DNA from: Chiridota heheva
Lineage: Eukaryota > Echinodermata > Holothuroidea > Apodida > Chiridotidae
Assembly: GCA_020152595.1 (NCBI GenBank)
Contig: JAIGNY010003238.1
Span: 432,501-496,500, forward strand
Length of the DNA stretch: 64,000 bases
Direction of reading: 5' to 3'
The notes below the pieces were generated by a model. It was not told the DNA's origin and ran no database searches. It saw nothing but the letters and a program-made list of their open reading frames with translations. Of the stretch, positions 55,704 through 64,000 are shown piece after piece. Within the stretch, counting starts at the first letter, position 1; the number at the start of each line of letters is the position of its first letter. The position numbers and the translations under genes are program-made.

Positions 55704-57249
55704 GTAAGTTGAATCAATATAGTTGCAATTTTTTTAAATTTATTTTCTATTCTATTTGCAGCATCAAGGTATAGCAGAAGACTTTACAAATTTGGACCTT
55801 TTCGGCAAACATTTCTTATGAATTCCATGTGGAATGAACAGAAGTAAGTGTCCAATAGATAATCAGCATAATCTATCAACATAAAAGTAGCTGTGAAGCT
55901 TGTAATGGCTGAAATTAGGTCAGAAATAAACAAAAAACACTTTCGTGCATAATAAATGAGGTAAATGACCTAATTTGCATATCATTTGCATAATTTCTTA
56001 TTTCATTTTTTGCAAATGATGATGTAAACATCTTGTTTTTCTGCATTCTATTACTTTTGGACATCATAGAAGGGGAAAATGCATTTTTTGGAAAATTTAG
56101 TGCCATTAGATAGATTATTCACAGAATCGGGGATAATTTTTAGGTCAAAATGTACCTAATTTTTCATATTTTGCGTCATTTTTTTCCTTCTGATTCCTAA
56201 AAATCCATGAATAGTATCAATTGAAAGGTCTTTCCAAGGATCGATTCAGAAATTCTATCCATATTTTTTGCTATTTAGCCACAAGGCACAAGCGTGTCAT
56301 AAAGATAGAATGTTTGGAGACCTAATATGCTAATTCAATGACCTAATTTGCATATTTGAGTTCGAAAATATGCACATTTTTGGAAAGTTCAACATGTTAG
56401 CTTTCATAAAAGTCAACTTGTTTTGGTACAAATGGAACAGAAAGTTCTGAAAAATCCTCTTTCCAAAAATTTCAGAAATAGTTTATTTTATTTTTGGAAC
56501 CTTGGGAGAGTAAGGGTTAAGCAATCTAACACAATTTTTATATTTATTACAAACTCTAATTGTACTACTATTATTTTGATTTCAAAACATGCAGATTATG
56601 ATGTTATCAGCCCAGCAGGAAGTTGGAATGCTTTGTATTTCTTTATAATCTACCTCAAGAATTCTCAGTTATGAGAAAAATTTTATGTAAGGGTCAAGGA
56701 ATTTTTTGTGTACACATGAAATTAACAAAACATTCTGTTAAAACTTTGTATCACATCATTTTAGGATAAAAAAATTAATAACATTTATAAAGAAATACAT
56801 TAAATTCCTTACATCCTTATTGGGGATATTATGTCATCATGCACAATATTTCAATACAGAATTGAACAAAATGGCAGCCTCCATGTGTCCACTTCAAACA
56901 TGAATAATTGAGATAGGAATAAGATTTTTTGACTTGATGTTTTGGTAGTTGGTTAAGATTTGTATCCTCTATCATATGAAATAATGATTGTACCAGACTG
57001 TCTCCTTATATCAGACTTTATGTCTCCATTAATTTATATTTCAACATTTCAAATTACAAAGAATATTTCTATAGAGCTCAATGCTTTTTTAATTGTTAAA
57101 ATTCTTATACATGTACAGTACATTAATTAAAACTATGTAAAATACCTCAAATGCAGGAAGTACAAACAAAATCCATACAATAAGGCAAGGTGATATTGTC
57201 ACATAAAAACCGTTTGTCTGAAAAATTCGACTGAATTACATTCGACACT

Positions 57250-57744
57250 TTAGGACAGTCCGGCAGCATGCCTATTAATTGGAACATAATGCTCCTATAA
57301 ACGGAATACTTTGCTACATGGAAGCCGCCATTTTGTGATATTTCCCATGATCCTTTGCTATCCTAACATTAAAACCTTATGTAATGTTACATTTTTCAAA
57401 TTTGAAATACGTCTGGGAAAAACATCTTTGCTAGGGGAAACTTAAAACTCATGAAAATACCTACATTACTGTCATGGCTAAAACTTTTCTACTCCCATTT
57501 AATATGTTCACCATGCCATTTTCAAAATATTAGAAATGATAGGCAATAAAGCTAGGCTTATTGGCACGAAACAGCCATTTTGAAAATTCATTCTTTTTCA
57601 TCACAATGATTTTTAATATTTCATGTACATGAATTAGAAACTATGACATTTCATCGCAACATCTAAACAATATGGCTGCATGACTTCAATATTCTCGTGT
57701 GTTATTAATGTTCCTATTAATAGGCATGCTGTCGGACTATAGGA
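57250..57744. mobile_element. MITE with about 30-nt TIR (AGTCCGGCAGCATGCC)
   Basis: Left GACAGTCCGGCAGCATGCCT then ATTAATTGGAAC; right, reversed, ATAGTCCGACAGCATGCCTA then TTAATAGGAAC. About 490 nt; the interior has no ORF of note. A single copy in this window. Confidence 0.72.
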
Positions 57745-58049
57745 AAGTTGTTTCTATGGTGTGAAAGGTGCAATCTGCAATTGGTACATTTGGAATTCAG
57801 CGCTGCAGTATATACTGTAGTACCATACCAACACTAAATTCTTGTAATACATTTTTCCTGTCGACAAATTAGTAATTATGTATTGCATCAAAATTTAACA
57901 AATACATGTACAACTGTAGGAGAAAAAAATCTGAAGGTTTGAACCCTTGATGCAATATTAGAGATTAGTGTAATAAATAATAGAAAGAGACCTGATGTGG
58001 ATTCACTGGAAAAGGGTACTCCATTCTGCACAAGACTTTATAACTCACA

Positions 58050-58140
58050 AACAAACTCATGGATTTTTATTTTCATATATGATAGAGGATTATTAAAGGA
58101 AAAATTGGCGGAAAAACCATGCTGATATATCATTCTGTTT
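58050..58140 (+). mobile_element. Partial foldback arm (A/C-like core)
   Basis: CTCATGGATTTTTATTTTCA, TATATGATAGAGGATTATTA and GGCGGAAAAACCATGCTGAT follow the order of foldback arms, then run into the tandem array. Confidence 0.5.
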
Positions 58141-58660
58141 AGGACCATGTTTCTTCTTTCCAAGTATCAGTAAACCGTCAGTTTTCTTTAGAAAATGTAT
58201 TTTCAGTTTAAGTGTACTTCTAAGCAGAAAAGTTTTCGATTTTCTTCAAAAATAATTTTCTTTCCCACCTAAATTTAGGGAAAGCAAAATTGTTTTTGGC
58301 TATATCTCATTCTGTTTAGGACCATGTTTCTTCTTTTTAAGTATCAGTAAACCTTCAGTTTTCTTTAGAAAATGTATTTCCAGTTTAAGTGTACTTCTAA
58401 GCAGAAAAGTTTTCAATTTTCTTCAAAAATAATTTTCTTTCCCACCAAAATTTAGGGAAAGCAAAATCATTTTGGCTATATCTCATTCTGTTTAGGACCA
58501 TGTTTCTTCTTTCCAAGTATCAGTAAACCTTCAGTTTTCTTTAGAAAATGTATTTCCAGTCTAAGTGTACTTCTAAGCAGAAAAGTTTTCAATTTTCTTC
58601 AAAAATAATTTCCTTTCCCACTTAAATTTAGGGAAAGCAAAATCGTTTTTGGCCTTATGG
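58141..58660 (+). repeat. 177-bp tandem repeat, 3 units
   Basis: Units start AGGACCATGTTTCTTCTTTC at 58141, 58318 and 58494 (spacing 177 and 176). Each contains AGTATCAGTAAACC-TCAG and TTTAGGGAAAGCAAAAT and ends with TATATCTCATTCTGTTT (the last unit ends differently). Confidence 0.93.
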
Positions 58661-59380
58661 TTGGAAGTTTGCCATTCTCTAGTGCAGTATGTCACTGACT
58701 ATTTACATTATCAAAACGGAACCCACTCCTAAAAAGAAAGAAGCTTATAAACTTGATAGGTAGTTACATATGAAATTCATTTTAGGATTACCCAGAAAAT
58801 GAAGTAACCACAACAAGCAATCTTTCAAAAAGGAGTCATAATATGCACATGGACTTTGGAATCAAACAATCAAAATAATCCCACACACTAAAGGAAACAA
58901 CACAATATGGAGGAATTTCATAAGCAATTTAAATGAGAAATTACTATTCAAAGTTTAATTTGTACTTTTTATTTTAACCTGTACCATTTCTTAACTTCCT
59001 ACATACAGTATTCTACATGTTCAAAATACAAGGAGCTGAAAGACGATTCATAGCATATTGTTTAGTTGTATGTTCAACTTCAAGAACTACATGGTCACAA
59101 CAAATTAAAGGCCAGATATTGTGTTAGCGTGGATACCGTGAAGACGTGGATACCTTGGAAATGTGGGTACCGTAGAGATCATTAATACAAAACCATTCAA
59201 CATTTCTGATTGGTGGAAATGTTTACACAATCACTGACCATGCACCGACAAGCCAATTAATTACCGCAGGGGAAGTGACATTACTAGTGTGATTAGATTT
59301 GTTGGTGAAGGTCAAGCAGTTTCGAGATACATGGGTATGCCAGTCAATTCCCCATTATTTTCCATGATTTTCAGAGTTGG
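58661..59380. other. No gene; dispersed repeat F copy 2 at about 59106-59330
   Basis: ATTAAAGGCCAGATATTGTG, CAACATTTCTGATTGGTGGA and AATTAATTACCGC parallel the copy at 24975. An extra duplicated GTGGATACC phrase sits inside. Confidence 0.55.
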
Positions 59381-59384
59381 TCGT

Positions 59385-60205
59385 TTTTAAGATTCTAAAG
59401 AAAACCTTAGTCATTTTTGAGATTGTAAAGAAAATCCTTAGTTGTTTTTGTGATTCTAAATAAAATCCTTAGTTGTTTTTGAGATTCTAAGGAAAATCCT
59501 TGGTCGTTTTTGAGATTTTAAAGAAAATCCTTGGTCGTTTTTGAGACTCTAAAAAAATCCTTGGTCGTTTTTGAGATTCTAAAGAAAATCCTCAGTTGTT
59601 TTTGAGATTATAAAGAAAATCTTGGTAGTTTTTAAGATTATAAAGAAAATGCTTAATCGTTTTTGAGATTCTAAAGAATATCCTTGATCATTTTTGAGAT
59701 TTTAAGGAAAATCCTTGATTGTTTTTGAGATTCTAAGAAAAATCCCTAGTCGTTATTGAGATTCTAAGAAAAATTCTTGGTCGTTTTGGGGATTCTTAAG
59801 AAATTTCTTGGTTGTTTTTGAGATTTTAAAGAAACTCTTTGGTCATTTTTGAGATTCTAAAGAAATTCCTTGGTTGTTTTGAGATTCCAAAGAAAATCCT
59901 TGATCGTTTTTTGAGATTCTGAATATCCTTGGTTGTTTTTGAGATTCTAAATAAAATCCTTGGTCGTTTTTGAAATTCTAAAAAAAAATCCTTGGTCGTT
60001 TTTGAGATTCTACAGAAAATCCTTGGTTGTTTTTGAGATTTTAAAGAAAATCCTTGGTCGTTTTGAGATTCTAAAGTAAATCTCTTAGTCGTTTTAAAGA
60101 TTCTAAAGAAAATTCTTGGTCGTTTTTGCAATTCTTAAAGAAAATCCTTGGTCATTTTTAAGATTCTAAAGAAAATCCTTGGTCGTTTTTGAAATTCCAA
60201 AGTAA
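59385..60205 (+). repeat. 31-bp minisatellite, about 26 units
   Basis: The unit includes GTCGTTTTTGAGATTCTAAA then GAAAATCCTTG. Frequent single-base and length variants. The minus-strand ORF at 60131-59826 (FRISKTTKDF repeats) is an artefact. Confidence 0.95.
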
Positions 60206-62483
60206 CTAGTGCCAGAGAGGATACAACTAATATCTGACAAAATATACATTACAGAAAGGTGTAAAAAAAAAAAAAAAAAAAGTTAAAATGGTGAAATACA
60301 AGAGAAAATTCACAAGAAACAAGTTTTAGGGTGAAATATACTACCAAATTAAAGAACCAAATACAGTACATACCATGATCTTTTGCTATATGATTAGGCA
60401 TCATAAAATAAATACTACAACAATATTATGCATCAATTTATAATATTTTGCTATAGAAATATTTCAATGGAAAGCAAATGGCAATGGGAAGATATGGAGA
60501 ATTTCCTAACTGGAGTTAAAACAATACCCACATGCATAGATGTGACAGTGCAAGGGGAGGGAGGAATTTCCTACACCCCACCCCCACCTCCCATTTTGCC
60601 ATATTTCTACCTCTTGTATATTAGTTTGTTTAATTTAAGGCTGATTTTATGATCCCCTCTCCCCTCCCTCAACACACACACACTTTTGGTTGGCAAATCC
60701 TGCTATACCCACATGTGTTTTCAAGTGAATAAGCAATTAATGTTACAAAGTTAGATGATCCTGCATTTTAATATGCATACATGAATCAATGAGTTATTAA
60801 GAAATATCCATTTACAGATTACCGATATATCGGAACTTCAGTCAAATCTTCCACTATATGTGTTTAATATTTTACTTACAAAAGCTATTCGCTATATCCA
60901 TACTGTACTTTGTAATACTTTTCCAAACTTATGAACATTTAGTATGGTATGTCACTGTAAAAACAAATACCACTGTAAAAAGAAAATGCTGACTGCTTCT
61001 AGTTATAAGCTACTGTGTAAGTTATCATCAAAAAATCAGCTTGGATATCTATCCATTAAGTCATGTTTTAACCGAGACCTTTTTCCTCAAATTAGGTGAG
61101 CTGTTTACCAGCAGGGAGACATTTCGCTGTTACCAGTGTCCTAGAAATGATGACTTTCACAACACCTCACCAAGAAATCCCACATGATTTTGCCATCTGT
61201 CAAGGAATTCAAGGATTGCATTACCAATGGCTTCCTCACTACACAGAAAGATGATACTCTTGCAGGTCACATAACGCAAGCAAGGCATGCATGTAAAGAC
61301 AATCACAACTCCCTAGCTTTACCAGGGAGTATTCCAACTCCCTGGCTTTACTAAGCGCACAGTGTGACAATCTCACAGATGATATTACCAGCAGGTATTA
61401 GTACATGTAGACTGATCTAAAGAAGAGCTGGGTTACATGAACAGTAATTAAATGAAACTAAAAAGTTCTAAAGATGAATGGATAGTAGACAGAACATTAA
61501 TGTGCAACTAAGTTTCAGGGCCCCTGGCACAGGTTTATGATTAGGGGGCCAGGACCAATGTTGGCAAAAGCCTAAAGGGCGAAAACGTATTAAAGTTGTA
61601 GGCCTATTAAATGATTATTCCCCCTCCCTCACCCATCCGCCAGTGCCATGGGCCTTGAGTTTGATTATGAAACTAATTGAAAAGCTGAAATATGTTGATG
61701 CCGTCACCCTCTCTATCTCTGGAACAAACTTATAACTATCAACACATTTATTGCCAGCTAAGGTTAGTTACTTTACTTTCAAGATGCGAGAGGTAAGTGG
61801 ACCAAGCAAATGGTTGAAAAAGTGACACCCAGGATAAACAATAAGCCACATTATATAGGCCCTACATAGATTGCTATTACATGTATCAAAGAAAGAATCC
61901 TTTCATAATTGTTTTATATTGTCATTTCACTGCTTTCTGAATTTTCCATTGTACACTACTCGAGAAAATACACAAATTTGTGATGTTAATTAGCTCTCTA
62001 TTTTCTCAAGTAAATTCATTACTTTTTAATCTTCTACCACAATACTTTAAAGGAACAAACTATTAGGCACTCTCATCCTTTCTTATGGCTCTTGGCACCA
62101 CTGAACATTGTGAGAGGAAAAATCAGTCCTCAAGAACACATTTTGAAGTAAGATATTCATGAACATGCAACTACAGTACATGAAATGTGTTAATACTGTA
62201 ATTTCACGTAAATCAAGATTTCCTCAAACTTTGGTAAGTCTTAAGTCAGAAATAAACCAACTTTATTCAAATATATGATCATTTCTATGATCATTCTACT
62301 CGCCGTACTCGGAATTTGATGCACTTTCACTTTTATACACAGTGACAGCAGAGTCTTGCCGAATGTGGGTGGGGGGGGGGGGGGGAGGGGGATGAAAATT
62401 TGGATCATCAGGACCATAATACGCGAAAGGTACTTAAGCTTGCAAGGGACAAGTGATAAGCTTCTGATTTCATAGGACATTAT
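60206..62483. other. No gene recognised
   Basis: A-runs (60267), C-rich stretch (60577-60590), CACACACACA near 60670 and a long G-run (62367). No exon or transposon recognised. Confidence 0.45.
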
Positions 62484-63069
62484 TAGTGCTGTCATGACAT
62501 GGCTCTATTACGTATCGATTATTATGGAGAAAAATATTGCGATATATTGGTGTATCAAGATACTTTTCAAGGAAACTGATTCATGACACAAATTGTTAAT
62601 ATCACTAACGCTACTTCTTTTATGACTGTATGATGAACGCAAGGAATTCTTTTTTTGCAGATCTAGCAGACAACATGATCGCCTGACCATTACGTTCATC
62701 ACGCATCATGCACGTTTGGTAATTCATCTTCACGAATCATTGAAGTGAAAGTCATGTTCTGAGCCAATTTTTCTTTGTTTTTACCCACTTAAATCGAAGC
62801 GTGCCAGTGTGGGGTAAAAAAGCACAATTTTCAATTAGTTTTTCTGTCTCATGGTATTTTTCCACTTTTTTAATGGCTTAAACTTGACTGTTAGATTTAC
62901 TACTGTAATGTCTGCACCATAATGTACGAAGTAGCCAAGCCTAGTTGGCAAAAATTTCTTAGTTCTGTATTAGTTTTTGGTATCGCGATATGTGTTGAGA
63001 GGCAAATTTTATGTCATGGGAAAAGAGATATCGCAATATCACACTAACCGAAATATCATGACAGCACTA
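62484..63069 (+). mobile_element. hAT-like MITE, second copy
   Basis: Ends TAGTGCTGTCATGACAT and ATATCATGACAGCACTA are perfect inverted repeats over the outer 14 nt. Interior shares CACAAATTGTTAATATCA, GCGTGCCAGTGTGGGGT and CGCGATATGTGTT with 35213-35828 in the same orientation. The flanking 8 nt (GACATTAT and GACACATA) match only partly. Confidence 0.8.
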
Positions 63070-64000
63070 GACACATAACATAGGTGCAAAAATTGCAATT
63101 CTTATTATCTTTTCTTATTTTCTGTCCTGCGAAAATTTAGTTGGCTTATTCCCCCCCAACCAGGGATGCCAGGGAAGCCTGTCTCTGCCATTCCTGGAAC
63201 AAAGATTAGCCAGGTAACTCTGCAAAGGAATACTGGTATGCCTTTGAATCACAGACCTATCAAACCAATCATCCAAACAATCTCCAACAACTAACATAAT
63301 GCAGATATTTCAAGTGTTGTGACTTCTTTCACCCTGCAAAGCGCACTTTTCATCAAATAATCCCTTTGCAAGCTTCTCAAGTTCTTTGCCATTGACACTT
63401 GCAGATCATTCAATCTATTGTGAAGACTAGCCATGACCAAATACCAAATCCCTGGTCAATGCAAATGGTCTCCAAGAGAGCAACAAGAATATGTTTAATT
63501 CATCAGTTTTATAAATAAAGCAAGAAAATAATCAAGGTCTTCACAACTTTGTTTTGAAAGACCTGTTATTTGAACAGAGGAACAATCCTAAACAGATTAA
63601 ATAGAAGATAATAGTTCACAATAAACCAACCAAGGACAAGTGACAAGTTTTTCAAAATAAAATGCTCACTGAGTCACTGTACAATGTTGGGTCATGACAA
63701 AGGAAATGTGTACATAAGCTTTTAATGAATGTTATTATGTTAGTGAATCTTTGCATTATGATTCCCCCTACAACAATGTAAATGCAAAATTTTAAGGAAT
63801 CTTGAGCAACTGAATGACCAATGCACATTAGGTCAAAACATTATTAAATATATGTTAATTATCTTTTTCTTCTTTAACCTCCTGGGGTTCGGGGTGGAAA
63901 GGGGTTGGGGAAGAATCTGCATTGTACATACAGATAAAAATAGATGCACATTTCCCCCCAGACAAAGCTGCCCACTCCCCCTCCCGGCATCAAAATCCTG
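63070..64000. other. No gene recognised
   Basis: A 60-codon minus ORF at 63115-63297 has no domain. C-rich runs close the window. Confidence 0.4.

Larger units (their letters stand above)
53903..56516. mobile_element. piggyBac-like DNA transposon, non-autonomous or decayed, 2,614 nt
   Basis: Ends CCCTTACTCTCCCA and TGGGAGAGTAAGGG are a perfect 14-bp terminal inverted repeat, flanked on both sides by TTAA (53899-53902 and 56517-56520). TTAA target plus CCC...GGG ends are the piggyBac hallmark. A 17-nt odd palindrome GTCACGGTGACCGTGAC lies next to the left end. I see no DDD transposase domain; only short spliced-looking ORF pieces remain. Confidence 0.88.
53817..57032. mobile_element. Foldback MITE, family C copy 2, split by a piggyBac-like insertion
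   Basis: Left arm AGACATAAAATCTAACATAA then CCTTATTTCATGATAG matches the reversed right arm of the family C copy at 25159. Right arm TAAGATTTGTATCCTCTATC and CAGACTTTATGTCTCCATTA matches its reversed left arm. The two arms are separated by the insert at 53903-56516 plus about 400 nt. Hence this copy is older than the piggyBac insertion. Confidence 0.75.

Noticed and set aside
59826-60131. 101-codon repetitive minus-strand ORF (FRISKTTKDF)
   Set aside because: Translation of the 31-bp array.
63115-63297. 60-codon minus-strand ORF
   Set aside because: No domain, no splice or codon support; length expected by chance.
41277-64000. Search for the integrin first exon (signal peptide and FNLDT-like start) on the minus strand
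   Set aside because: No convincing signal peptide plus donor in the needed phase was found by eye; it may be beyond the window.

Overview
This is animal (metazoan) genomic DNA: AT-rich, intron-dominated, GT-AG spliced and crowded with non-LTR retrotransposons, foldback DNA transposons, tRNA-derived SINEs and minisatellites. The repeat mix and the invertebrate-like integrin suggest a marine invertebrate, perhaps a deuterostome such as an echinoderm or hemichordate; the sequence does not fix the species. There is no bacterial-style gene content, CRISPR array or rRNA. The one convincing host gene is a partial integrin alpha subunit on the minus strand. Thirteen consecutive exons (41276 down to 4706; 1,759 coding nt, 586 whole codons) join in phase with GT-AG borders. 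They encode most of the seven-bladed FG-GAP beta-propeller, the thigh region and the start of the calf region. There is no inserted I (vWFA) domain, and the blade 1-2 and cysteine pattern is that of the laminin-binding alpha3/6/7 (insect PS1) group. The signal peptide with the start of blade 1 was not found and should lie above 41276, possibly beyond the window. The calf-2, transmembrane and tail exons were not found below 4706.

Layout: 1-4705 is a downstream intron with one foldback element. 4760-13945 is a 9.2-kb intron holding a 20-bp minisatellite (about 57 units) and a nearly full-length but broken CR1/L2-like LINE opposite to the gene. 13946-24325 carries eight exons, separated by introns with a LINE 3' end, TIR elements and tRNA-like repeats. 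24326-31576 holds foldback elements, a SINE, a Tx1/L1-like LINE fragment and a 1-kb palindromic minisatellite around exon 27053-27260. 31577-41276 holds the four most 5' exons seen, a hAT-like MITE and a 33-bp array. 41277-64000 has no recognised exon; it contains a segmental duplication split by a hairpin element, more arrays, SINEs, and a 2.6-kb piggyBac-like element nested in a foldback element.

The most interesting non-genic signal is a set of about ten foldback elements. They fall into three families with different tips, but all begin TTAAAGGA, end TCCTTTAA or close to it, and share the same ordered internal motifs. They look like one superfamily that exchanges or diverges its tips. Coordinates of repeats are from reading by eye and are good to a few bases at best, to tens of bases for degraded copies.
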